Shown piece by piece: positions 25,331-33,340 of a DNA stretch of 64,000 nt. The notes beneath the pieces are model-generated. The model had not been told where the DNA came from. It saw only the letters and a program-made list of their open reading frames with translations, and made no database searches. This stretch comes from Clostridium lundense DSM 17049 (GTDB lineage Bacteria; Bacillota; Clostridia; Clostridiales; Clostridiaceae). Location of the stretch: positions 1 through 64,000 of the forward strand of contig NZ_JHVC01000018.1 in NCBI RefSeq assembly GCF_000619945.1, in the 5' to 3' direction. Each line of letters begins with the position of its first letter. Position 1 is the stretch's first letter. The translations under genes were made by a program, and so were the position numbers.

Positions 25331-25372
25331 TACAGAATCTGTACTCTGTGCTCTGTACTCATGTGCTCTAAA
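25331..25372. repeat. dispersed CTCTGTGCTCTGTAC-type intergenic repeat
   Basis: ACAGAATCTGTACTCTGTGC continues with further CTCTGTACTC and GTGCTCT units. The same 6-7 base words recur in 34775-34806 (as the complement) and 34995-35035. The copies lie only between genes. Confidence 0.6.
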
Positions 25373-25442
25373 AAATTGCTCATAATTTTTTTTCGTATGG
25401 AAATCCTATAAATGAAGAACTTATATAGGGAGGATTGAAATA

Positions 25443-25652
25443 ATGGAAAAGTTTGAGTTAAACGATATAAAAGAAATTCATGTAGGAGATGTTCCAGCAG
25501 CCAAAAAAGGTATTATAGATAGTCTTTTAGGTCAGGATGTTCATAAAGATGAAATTCCTTTTGAACATTTTTCATCATACAAGAAGGGACATGAAATTGG
25601 ATCACAGGTAGAAAACCTTCTAAAAGGAGATCAAAGTAGAGATAGACATTAA
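25443..25652 (+). CDS. conserved hypothetical protein, 69 residues
   Basis: A small soluble protein (MEKFELNDIKEIHVGDVPAA ... ENLLKGDQSRDRH). The RBS GGGAGGATTG supports it. I do not recognise the family. A bidirectional terminator separates it from the convergent transporter gene. Confidence 0.7.
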   Translation: MEKFELNDIKEIHVGDVPAAKKGIIDSLLGQDVHKDEIPFEHFSSYKKGHEIGSQVENLLKGDQSRDRH

Positions 25653-25660
25653 TTATAAAA

Positions 25661-25692
25661 AATGAGAGAGGTGTTAGCTCTCTCATTCTCTA
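25661..25692 (+). terminator. bidirectional terminator overlapping the end of the DMT transporter gene
   Basis: AATGAGAGAG and CTCTCTCATT form a 10-pair stem with a 7-base loop. The last codons of the minus-strand gene (25683 onward) fall in the right arm. Confidence 0.8.
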
Positions 25693-26747
25693 TTTAATGC
25701 CATATTACCTCTGAATTTTTCATTTTGGTTTTTTAATTTTTCCTTAGTAGTATCTGTTACTTTACCAGTATCTATTAACTCAGAAGTTATTCCATCTATT
25801 ACTTCATCATTTGAAGTAGTTTGTATAGTAGTAGATATTTTTTCTTCTGCAGTATTTTGTAATTTGTCTTTTAATTGGACCAGTACTATTGAAGACATAA
25901 TCATAACCATACCTATTAATTGAGGAATCTCAAACATTTCACCAAATATTATAAATGCTAATATTGAAGCAACAACAGGCTCTATACTTGCTACAATACT
26001 TGCTTTACCTGCTTCAATGTATTGAAGACATTTAACTATTGAACAATTTGGTATAAGGGTAGCAATAATTCCAAGACCAAGAACATTTAGTAATGTAGAA
26101 CTATCTTTAACTGATGATACTAGTGTCCATGGTGGTGCGAAGAACCATAAGAATATTGCTCCAAATAAAAATGAATATATTAAATGAGTTTTATATGAGT
26201 ATTTTTTTATACCTATCTTTCCTAAAATATTTTGAAGTGCAACTGCAAAACCAGAAGTTATACCCCAAATAATGCCTACTAAGTTTAATTTAAAAGCAGT
26301 ACTATCATATGCTTTTACAACTAGGCAGCAACCTAATATAGCCATTACTAAAGCTATAAATTTTTTCACTGTAAACTTTTCTTTGAAAATAAAATAAGAT
26401 AAAACCACTACAATAATAGGATTAATAAATAATAAAACTGAAGCAGTAGCAACGCCTGTATATTTAACCGCATAAGAAGAGGCAATAAACATTCCATCCA
26501 AAGCAACTACTCCATAAAAAGCAAACAATAATAACCCTTTTAAATCTGTTTTAAAACATTTTGGATCTTTGATTAAGTTTATAATAATATAAGCTATTAC
26601 GGCTACCGTTGGTCTGAAAGACGATATTGTCATAGAATCAAACCCTAGATTAGATAAGTTTTTTACAAAGATACCCATAGCACCCCAGGAAGCTCCTGCA
26701 AGTAATGCATAGAAGTAACCCTTTTTAATATTAGCTGAATCTCCCAT
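25683..26747 (-). CDS. EamA-family (DMT superfamily) transporter under glycine riboswitch control
   Basis: A 354-residue protein with ten membrane segments in two EamA repeats; GASWGAMGIFVKNL marks the first, and GIIWGITSGFAVALQNILGK the second. The C-terminal tail of about 55 residues is hydrophilic and unusually long. DMT transporters of this type commonly export amino acids or metabolites. Because two glycine riboswitches precede it, an exporter of glycine or a glycine-derived compound is a reasonable inference. RBS AAGGGAGATATTTT is on the minus strand. Confidence 0.92.
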   Translation of the reverse strand: MGDSANIKKGYFYALLAGASWGAMGIFVKNLSNLGFDSMTISSFRPTVAVIAYIIINLIKDPKCFKTDLKGLLLFAFYGVVALDGMFIASSYAVKYTGVATASVLLFINPIIVVVLSYFIFKEKFTVKKFIALVMAILGCCLVVKAYDSTAFKLNLVGIIWGITSGFAVALQNILGKIGIKKYSYKTHLIYSFLFGAIFLWFFAPPWTLVSSVKDSSTLLNVLGLGIIATLIPNCSIVKCLQYIEAGKASIVASIEPVVASILAFIIFGEMFEIPQLIGMVMIMSSIVLVQLKDKLQNTAEEKISTTIQTTSNDEVIDGITSELIDTGKVTDTTKEKLKNQNEKFRGNMALNRE

Positions 26748-26785
26748 AAAATATCTCCCTTCTGTATATTAGTCACGCAGATTAA

Positions 26786-26829
26786 AAGAAAAAAATAAAG
26801 AGAGAACAAACCCCAAGTTTGTTCTCTCT
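26786..26829 (-). terminator. terminator of the proximal glycine riboswitch
   Basis: AGAGAGAACAAAC (26799-26811) and GTTTGTTCTCTCT (26817-26829) form a 13-pair stem. Read on the minus strand it is followed by TTTATTTTTTTCTTTT. Confidence 0.85.
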
Positions 26830-26834
26830 GTTTG

Positions 26835-26945
26835 ATCCAGAGTCTATCCAGATATAACCCTTTTGCCTGAGAATTTCACTTCTTTTACTGGGATAAAAAA
26901 AGTTTGTCCCTTCGGCGGCTTAATATAAGCACTCTCTTATATCTT
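26835..26945 (-). promoter_or_regulatory. glycine riboswitch, copy nearer the transporter gene
   Basis: On the minus strand the aptamer core reads GCCGCCGAAGGGACAAAC, then TTCTCAGGCAAAAGG and a closing ACTCTGGA, the conserved elements of a glycine aptamer. It is a single aptamer: no second core is present before its own terminator (26786-26829). The usual mode is that glycine binding disrupts the terminator and allows read-through. Confidence 0.9.
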
Positions 26946-27124
26946 TCATATAGGCAATAAATATTTAGTTTGTATTATGAATAGCTATTCTTTGTTAAAC
27001 AGAGTTCTTACTTCAGTGAGAGTTTTTACTTCCACCAAAGTTTAGAAATCATTATCCAGGGACGTAGCTGATCTTTACTTCCACTTTGAAGAAGATGAAA
27101 GTATTAGAAGAGGTTAGCCATCGG

Positions 27125-27167
27125 ATAAAAAAATAAAGAGAGAACAAACCCCAAGTTTGTTCTCTCT
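27125..27167 (-). terminator. terminator of the distal glycine riboswitch
   Basis: The same stem sequence as the proximal copy (AGAGAGAACAAAC 27137-27149 with GTTTGTTCTCTCT 27155-27167), again followed on the minus strand by a T-rich run (TTTATTTTTTTATCC). Confidence 0.85.
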
Positions 27168-27171
27168 GTTT

Positions 27172-27285
27172 GTATCCAGAGTCTATCCAGATATAATCCT
27201 TTTGCCTGAGAATTTCACTTTATTTTATTGGGAAAAATAAAGTTTGTCCCTTCGGCCACTTTTTAAGTTCTCTCTTATATCCTTC
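27172..27285 (-). promoter_or_regulatory. glycine riboswitch, copy farther from the transporter gene
   Basis: A second aptamer with GGCCGAAGGGACAAACTTT, TTCTCAGGCAAAAGG and ACTCTGGATAC-type closure, highly similar to the proximal copy through the region from the core to the terminator but different in the P3 arm and outer stem. It has its own terminator. Transcripts must pass both switches to reach the gene. The region 27300-27581 upstream holds no other structure I can name. Confidence 0.9.
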
Positions 27286-27581
27286 AACTAGTAAATTATT
27301 TAATTTATATATCGTTTACATTATACAATAGTAAATGGTAATTGTCAACAAACCTTGCATGAATTTCATTATGCTTACAGCACATTTTCAAGGTGTTGCT
27401 ACTGTTTCCTTTCAGTTGGTAAAACTTATAAAGTTATATCGTATTTTTATATATTGTATCGAAGAATAAATTAATGTTACTCTTTATTTATGAAAAGTTG
27501 AGAAACTTATAAAGAAATTATAAAGTTTTATAAATTTATGCCAATATAATTTATAATAAAGCATGTAGGAGGGACCTTTCT

Positions 27582-28286
27582 ATGAATGAAAAAATATTAA
27601 TTGTTGAAGATGATAAAGATATTGCTTTATGCATAAAAGAATATATTGAAAAGAAAGGATACAGCGGTATATGGGCATCCACAGGAAAAGAGGGGTATGA
27701 GGAATTTAAGAGAGAGAAATTTCAGCTTCTAATATTGGACATTATGATGCCTGAAATGGATGGATTAACCCTTTGTAAAAATATAAGGCTCATAAGTGAT
27801 GTACCAATACTTATTATAAGTGCTAAAAGTGAAGATTATGATAAGGTTAAGGGACTAAACTTAGGTGCTGATGATTATATTACAAAACCTTTTAGTTTAA
27901 CTGAACTTTATGCAAGAATAGAATCTCATTTAAGAAGATATAGAAGATATAATTTTATAAATGAAAATGCCAACATTATATCTTATAATAATGGACTTGT
28001 TATATATGAAGATGGTAAATATGTTGAAATTGATGGGGTTAATATACATCTAACTTCAAAAGAATTTGAACTTCTCATGTTAATGGCACAAAATCCTAAA
28101 AAAGCTTTTACCAAAAAAGAGCTCTATGAAACAGTATGGAGTGAACAGGATGTGGATGGAAATAATACAGTAACAGTTCATATAAAAGAAATTAGAGAAA
28201 AGTTAAAGGATGATGTAAAAAACTCAAAATTTATTGAGACCGTATGGGGAATAGGTTATAGATTTATAGGAGAAAAGATAATATGA
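27582..28286 (+). CDS. OmpR/PhoB-family response regulator
   Basis: A 234-residue regulator. Receiver domain with phospho-acceptor Asp in LLILDIMMPEMDG, Lys in YITKPFS, and a C-terminal winged helix (LTSKEFELLMLMAQNPKKAF, TVTVHIKEIREKL). RBS GGAGGGACC. It overlaps the kinase gene by 4 bases (ATGA), so the two are translationally coupled. Target genes probably include the lipoprotein that closes this operon. Confidence 0.95.
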   Translation: MNEKILIVEDDKDIALCIKEYIEKKGYSGIWASTGKEGYEEFKREKFQLLILDIMMPEMDGLTLCKNIRLISDVPILIISAKSEDYDKVKGLNLGADDYITKPFSLTELYARIESHLRRYRRYNFINENANIISYNNGLVIYEDGKYVEIDGVNIHLTSKEFELLMLMAQNPKKAFTKKELYETVWSEQDVDGNNTVTVHIKEIREKLKDDVKNSKFIETVWGIGYRFIGEKII

Positions 28287-29722
28287 AAATAAAAAACTGG
28301 CTTATTCTTTCATATATAACAGTAATGCTTATCCCAATATTAACTGCAGTAATACTTTTCTTTTGGATGGAAAGTTATAATAAGCAAACAGAAATAAATG
28401 ATTATGTGGCAAACATGAAAAAATTTGAAAAGTACGATGAAGTATTAAATGATGAAAATATTTTTATTCATCCTCCTAAGAAACTTAATTTAATTGATGA
28501 AAAAGATAAAAGCAATACCAAAATAGAACTATACGATAAAAACGGAATACTAGTATATTCATCTAATAATGAAACCATGAGTATTCCAATATCTACAGAA
28601 CAAATCTATAAGGAGCTTTATGAAATAAAACATGGATTTAGGGCAGATACATTTAAAAAACCTATTTTTAGTAAAGGCGATTTAATTGGAGTTTACAAAA
28701 TAACTATAATGCGTACAAAAATAGTTAAAGGGGTAAATGATATAACATTAAAGGCTCTTGCTATATTTATTACAGTGTTCTTTTTAGTTTTAATATCCAT
28801 GATTAAATTAATGGATAAAAAATTTAATAATCCTATTTTACTTTTAATAACAGCTATGAAGGATTTTGCACGAGGAAAGGAAACGTCTATAAAATATAAG
28901 TCACAGGATGAAATAGGAGAACTCATAAAGCATTTCAACAATATGAAAAATGAACTTGAACAAAAAAATGTCCAAATAGAAAAAGAACAAAAATCTAAAG
29001 AGTATATGATAGCAGCAATATCACATGATTTAAAAACTCCTTTAACGGCTATAAGAGCTTATGCAGAGCTAATTAATTCTAAAGATGAAGAAAGCAGCAT
29101 TAGACATGTATCAAGTATATTAAATAAATGCGATTATATGACTAATATGCTAGAAGATTTACTAATGTATACGGTACTATCTTCAAATTATGATATGAAC
29201 TTTGTTAATGTAGATGGAGAGGAATTTTTTCAAATGCTTTTTTCTGGCTATGATGAGGTTTGCTCAAAAAATAATATAAGATTTGAAACTGAAATAAAGG
29301 TTAATGGAAGTTTTTGTGTTGATGTTAAGCAAATGATAAGAGTAATTGATAATTTAATGAGTAATGCAATTAGGTATACAGAGGAAGGAAAGTGGATTCA
29401 TATGGGAGTATTTTCTCATGAAGCTAATCTTCCCAATTGGTTATTTCAGGATGAAAAGCAAAAAATTAATGAATTTGGAAGAGAAGGGGCAGTTATATTA
29501 GTTAAAAATGAAGGAGAAGAAATATCAAAAGAGCATATAGAAAGAATTATGGAACCTTTTTATAAAGTGGACAACTCCAGAAATAAGAAGGTAGGAACAG
29601 GGCTTGGATTAAGCATAGTAAAGTTAATTATTGACAATCATCATGGAAAAATGACTATTTTATCAAGTAAAGAAACAGGAACATTAATAGCTTGTTTTTT
29701 AAAAAATGAAAGGATGGATTAA
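28283..29722 (+). CDS. sensor histidine kinase
   Basis: A 479-residue membrane kinase. Two membrane segments (about 8-28 and 155-176) enclose an external sensor of about 125 residues. HAMP follows (DFARGKETSIKYKSQDEIGE), then the H-box AAISHDLKTPLTAIRAYAEL, N-box DNLMSNAIRYTEEG, and G-box GTGLGLSIVKLI. It should phosphorylate the response regulator encoded just upstream. The signal is unknown; the sensor domain has no family I recognise. Confidence 0.94.
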   Translation: MKIKNWLILSYITVMLIPILTAVILFFWMESYNKQTEINDYVANMKKFEKYDEVLNDENIFIHPPKKLNLIDEKDKSNTKIELYDKNGILVYSSNNETMSIPISTEQIYKELYEIKHGFRADTFKKPIFSKGDLIGVYKITIMRTKIVKGVNDITLKALAIFITVFFLVLISMIKLMDKKFNNPILLLITAMKDFARGKETSIKYKSQDEIGELIKHFNNMKNELEQKNVQIEKEQKSKEYMIAAISHDLKTPLTAIRAYAELINSKDEESSIRHVSSILNKCDYMTNMLEDLLMYTVLSSNYDMNFVNVDGEEFFQMLFSGYDEVCSKNNIRFETEIKVNGSFCVDVKQMIRVIDNLMSNAIRYTEEGKWIHMGVFSHEANLPNWLFQDEKQKINEFGREGAVILVKNEGEEISKEHIERIMEPFYKVDNSRNKKVGTGLGLSIVKLIIDNHHGKMTILSSKETGTLIACFLKNERMD

Positions 29723-29725
29723 GAT

Positions 29726-30832
29726 ATGGTTAAAAAAAGAGTTATAAGTATTTTTATAGGAGCTTTAGTAAGTGCTACTGCATTAGTAGGTTGTGAAACA
29801 AAAACCAGTATTTTGCCAGAAAAAATAGTAGCTCATGCTATGGAAGTAGATAATAAAGTCAAGCCTTATTATGGAGAAAGTAAAATGGTAATATACGGCG
29901 AAGATAATAAGATTGTTGAGGATACAATTCTAAAGGAATGGTATGATACTTCCAACAATAAAATGAGAATTAGGATTGAAACTTATGATGATAAAAATAA
30001 TATGCTAAGCACCTGCACAAATGATGGAAATAATGTATTAATGTATATGAGCAAGGATAAAAAAGCTTTAACTATGAAAAGCATAGATACTATGGATATG
30101 CCTATAAAATCCCAAAGAGAGCAGACAAAACAACTTTTAGAAATTATAAAGAAAAGTCATAATATAACTACTGTAGGAGAAGAAAAAGTAAATGGTATAG
30201 AAGCCTATCATATAAAAGCAGTGCCAAAAGAAAAGGATAGCTTAATAGGTAATCAAGATATGTGGATAGATAAAAATAATTGGTTTGTGGTTAAAAGTGT
30301 TTCTTTGGGCGGAAATACAAAAACAGAATTTGAATATACAAAATTGGATTTTTCACCTAAGATGGAAGATAGTCTTTTTACACAGAAAATTCCTTCAAAT
30401 GTAAAGGTGGAGAATTTAGAGAATATGGGTCCAACGGTAAAGGAAATGAGTTTAAAAGATATAAAAGGTTTTTTAGGAAACTCCTTTGCATATTTCTCAG
30501 AAACATCAGGTTATAAAATTAAGAAAATATCACTTAATCAGTATAAAAGCAAAGTAGCAGATGATGAAATAATTATGGATTACCAAAAGAATGATAAACC
30601 TTGTTTTAGTATAAGCCTCAGGAAAGAAAATAAAGTTGATTCAAAGAATGGTAAAATCCCTGGTGAAAAAGATGTAACTATAAGGGGACAAAAAGGATTT
30701 GTTATAAATGATACTATTTGTATAATTGGATGGTCAGAAGGTAATGTAAGTTATAGTATAATATTACAAGATAATAGCATAAAGTATGAAGAGTTTATAA
30801 AGAGTTTAGACAAGATGGAACTTTATAAATAA
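29726..30832 (+). CDS. LolA-like lipoprotein co-transcribed with the two-component system
   Basis: A 368-residue lipoprotein (signal plus lipobox ALVGC). Residues about 25-225 look like a LolA/RseB-type half-barrel (ESKMVIYGEDNKIVEDTILK, NNWFVVKSVSLGG), and the rest is a DUF4367-like domain (ENKVDSKNGKIPGEKDVTIR, YSIILQDNSIKYEEFIKSLD). It starts 3 bases after the kinase gene. It may serve as a co-sensor or lipid-binding partner for the kinase, which is inference from context. Confidence 0.85.
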   Translation: MVKKRVISIFIGALVSATALVGCETKTSILPEKIVAHAMEVDNKVKPYYGESKMVIYGEDNKIVEDTILKEWYDTSNNKMRIRIETYDDKNNMLSTCTNDGNNVLMYMSKDKKALTMKSIDTMDMPIKSQREQTKQLLEIIKKSHNITTVGEEKVNGIEAYHIKAVPKEKDSLIGNQDMWIDKNNWFVVKSVSLGGNTKTEFEYTKLDFSPKMEDSLFTQKIPSNVKVENLENMGPTVKEMSLKDIKGFLGNSFAYFSETSGYKIKKISLNQYKSKVADDEIIMDYQKNDKPCFSISLRKENKVDSKNGKIPGEKDVTIRGQKGFVINDTICIIGWSEGNVSYSIILQDNSIKYEEFIKSLDKMELYK

Positions 30833-30846
30833 TAGAGAGTTAAATA

Positions 30847-30887
30847 AAAGGCACTTTGGATATAAAAATTTTCCAAAGTGCCTTTTT
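30847..30887 (+). terminator. rho-independent terminator after the two-component operon
   Basis: AAAGGCACTTTGGA pairs with TCCAAAGTGCCTTT (14 pairs), then TT. Confidence 0.9.
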
Positions 30888-30988
30888 AATGTGTGTACAA
30901 TATGTATAAAAGATAACTATTTACTTAAAATATTAATGACTTATTAAATATTAATGAATTTATCAAAAAAATTTTAGGAGGAGTTAAC

Positions 30989-31495
30989 ATGAGTAATAGT
31001 TCTAATGATGAAAATTTCAAGGACAAAAAAGTTAATATTGTAATGTTCAGTGGAGAATATGATAAGGCATTGGCTGGATTAATAATGGCAAACTCTGCAA
31101 GAGAATTAGGAGCTCAGGTGACCATGTTTTTCACTTTTTGGGGGCTTTTGTTATTAAGGGATCCCGATAAACTTTCATTAGAAGATAAAACTACATATGA
31201 AAAAATGTTTTCAATGATGACACCTAATGGTATAGAAGATCTGCCTTTATCTAAGATGAATTTTGCTGGCATAGGAAAGAAAATGCTTAAGGAAATGATG
31301 AAAGATGATGAAGCTCCAAGTTTAACGAAATTTTTAAATGGTGCACGCAAAAAAGGTGTAAAATTTTATGGGTGTAAGTTAGCAGTAGATGTAATGGGGT
31401 TTAAAAAGGAAGAATTCATACCTGAACTGGAGATTGTAGATGCAAAGGAGTATTTAAAAGATGCGTTGAACTCAGATATGCAGTTATTTATATAA
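30989..31495 (+). CDS. DsrE/DsrF/DrsH-like family protein
   Basis: A 168-residue soluble protein with the Rossmann-like DsrE fold (VNIVMFSGEYDKALAGLIMA, ARELGAQVTMFFTFWGLLLL) and a single Cys in FYGCKLAVDVMGF at the position of the sulfur-carrying Cys of this family. Such proteins handle persulfide sulfur. RBS TAGGAGGAG. It is transcribed alone, and the partner is unknown. Confidence 0.88.
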   Translation: MSNSSNDENFKDKKVNIVMFSGEYDKALAGLIMANSARELGAQVTMFFTFWGLLLLRDPDKLSLEDKTTYEKMFSMMTPNGIEDLPLSKMNFAGIGKKMLKEMMKDDEAPSLTKFLNGARKKGVKFYGCKLAVDVMGFKKEEFIPELEIVDAKEYLKDALNSDMQLFI

Positions 31496-31517
31496 TAGAC
31501 TTAAAAGCTATTTGTAT

Positions 31518-31555
31518 ATTCCTGTGAAAATTCATTAACACACAGGAATTTTTTT
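31518..31555 (+). terminator. rho-independent terminator after the DsrE gene
   Basis: ATTCCTGTG and CACAGGAAT with a 14-base loop, followed by seven T. Confidence 0.8.
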
Positions 31556-31602
31556 ATGGTACAATATATATATTATAATATCAATATGATTACAGGAGGG
31601 AG

Positions 31603-32628
31603 ATGGGGATTATAAATTACTTACAGAAATTTTTTGACCCAAGTAAAATAAAGAAATCTAAATCTCAGCTTATGATTATTGCAGCGGTGTTTATACTAAG
31701 CATATTTGTATATGCAACAAGAAAAAACATTACACTTGTTATAGATGGTAAAGAAAAGAAAGTTGTTACATACGCAGGAACTGTTGAAAAGGTTTTGAAG
31801 AATGAGGATATAAAACTAGATAAAAAAGATAAAATAGATAAAGATTTAAAAGCAAAAATAACTAAAAATGATACTATTAATATAAAGAAAGCAGTAAATG
31901 TTAAGATTAATATAGATAATAAAGAATTAAATATAAAATCAGCAGAAAAAAATGTAGGCGATATGCTAAAGGCAGAAGATGTAGCTCTAAGAGCTCAAGA
32001 TAAGGTTATACCAGCAGCGGAAAAAAGCTTATGTGAAGGATTAAATGTTGATGTTATAAGAGTAGATACAAAAGTAATTACAACATCTGCCCCTATCGAT
32101 TTCAAGACTACTGTTAAAAATGACAATAGTATATTGAAATCCAAAAGCAAAGTTTTGCAAGAAGGAAAAAAGGGAGAAAAGCAGATTACTACAAGTGTAG
32201 TTTATGAAAATGGTAAAGAAGTAGGAAGAAAGATTATTAAGGAAATTGTTACTAAAAAGCCTAAGGAAAAAATTGTAGCACAGGGTACCTTAACACATAG
32301 AGTAGCATCAAGAGGATCTTATTCTCAGGTTAGTTCAAATATTATTAAAGTAAAGGCTACTGCTTACTGGGCAGTTAGTGGAGTAGGTAATACCTATACT
32401 TCCTCAGGAAGAAAAGCTGTAAGAAATGCAGATGGCTATAGTACTGTAGCTGTTGATCCAAGAGTTATTCCATTAGGGACAAGACTTTATGTAGAAGGTT
32501 ATGGCTATGCTATAGCAGCTGATGAAGGTTCAGCGGTAAAAGGAAACTTTGTAGATGTTTTCTTTAATACACGTAGTGAAGCCTGTAACTGGGGAGTAAA
32601 ATATGTAAATGTTCACGTATTAAAATAA
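31603..32628 (+). CDS. G5 and 3D domain protein (YabE/Rpf-like cell wall protein)
   Basis: A 341-residue exported protein. Membrane anchor or signal at about 24-41. Two DUF348-type ubiquitin-like repeats (NITLVIDGKEKKVVTYAGTV and VNVKINIDNKELNIKSAEKN), then a G5 domain (about 150-225), and a C-terminal 3D domain named for its aspartates (YSTVAVDPRVIPLGTRLYVE, AADEGSAVKGNFVDVFF). The 3D domain is a double-psi barrel found in peptidoglycan lytic transglycosylases and YabE/YocH. A role in cell wall turnover, possibly spore revival, is inferred. AGGAGGG is only 2-3 bases from the ATG, which is unusually close. Confidence 0.93.
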   Translation: MGIINYLQKFFDPSKIKKSKSQLMIIAAVFILSIFVYATRKNITLVIDGKEKKVVTYAGTVEKVLKNEDIKLDKKDKIDKDLKAKITKNDTINIKKAVNVKINIDNKELNIKSAEKNVGDMLKAEDVALRAQDKVIPAAEKSLCEGLNVDVIRVDTKVITTSAPIDFKTTVKNDNSILKSKSKVLQEGKKGEKQITTSVVYENGKEVGRKIIKEIVTKKPKEKIVAQGTLTHRVASRGSYSQVSSNIIKVKATAYWAVSGVGNTYTSSGRKAVRNADGYSTVAVDPRVIPLGTRLYVEGYGYAIAADEGSAVKGNFVDVFFNTRSEACNWGVKYVNVHVLK

Positions 32629-32644
32629 TTAAAGATCAATAATT

Positions 32645-32680
32645 AGAGAATCTATGCTTAGGGCAGGATTCTCTTTTTTA
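32645..32680 (+). terminator. rho-independent terminator
   Basis: AGAGAATC and GATTCTCT form the stem, then six T. Confidence 0.8.
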
Positions 32681-32776
32681 TGAAAAAATAAAATTTGTAG
32701 TCAGAAATTCTATACTCCTTTCGTATTAGATTATGAGAAGCTTCTTAAGGGAGATTGTAGCAAGGGAGGGAAAAAT

Positions 32777-33340
32777 ATGAATGTAGACAGTACAAACTTT
32801 GTAAAAGAAATAAAAAAGAAGAATACAAGAGCTCTAGAGTTTGTAGTAGATAACTATAGTAATCTAATTTTTAAAGTTATAGGTAGTGTATTAAATTCAG
32901 AATTTCATTCTCAATATGTAGAGGAATGTGCAAATGATGTATTTTTAGCTGTATGGAATAATATTGAAAGTTTTGATAAGAAAAAAGGAGAATTTAAATA
33001 TTGGATTACTGCTATAGCAAAATACAAAGCTATAGATTACAAAAGAAAGTTATTTAAGCAAAGTACTGTTGATCCTATTGAGGATTACACATTACAGGAT
33101 ACTGTGAATTTAGAAGAAATTATAGTAGGAAAAGAAAATAGAGAAGAACTTTTAACGGCTATAGATGATATGAAGGATGAAGATAGGGAAATATTTATAA
33201 GAAGATATTTTTTATATGAGGGAGTAGAAAATATAGCAAGAACTTTTGGTGTGAATAGGAATTTAGTAGATAAAAGACTTTCAAGAGGACGTAGATTTTT
33301 AAAGGAAAAGCTTATGCTTTTGAAAGGAGAAGTATTATGA
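32777..33340 (+). CDS. ECF-type RNA polymerase sigma factor
   Basis: A 187-residue sigma-70 family protein. Region 2 (about 15-85: YSNLIFKVIGSVLN, ANDVFLAVWNNIESFDKKKG, FKYWITAIAKYKAIDYKRK) and region 4 HTH (about 125-175: MKDEDREIFIRRYFLYEGVE, VNRNLVDKRLSRGRRFLKEK). It overlaps the downstream DUF4179 gene by 4 bases, the usual arrangement for a sigma and its membrane anti-sigma. The promoter it recognises could not be assigned. Confidence 0.93.
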   Translation: MNVDSTNFVKEIKKKNTRALEFVVDNYSNLIFKVIGSVLNSEFHSQYVEECANDVFLAVWNNIESFDKKKGEFKYWITAIAKYKAIDYKRKLFKQSTVDPIEDYTLQDTVNLEEIIVGKENREELLTAIDDMKDEDREIFIRRYFLYEGVENIARTFGVNRNLVDKRLSRGRRFLKEKLMLLKGEVL

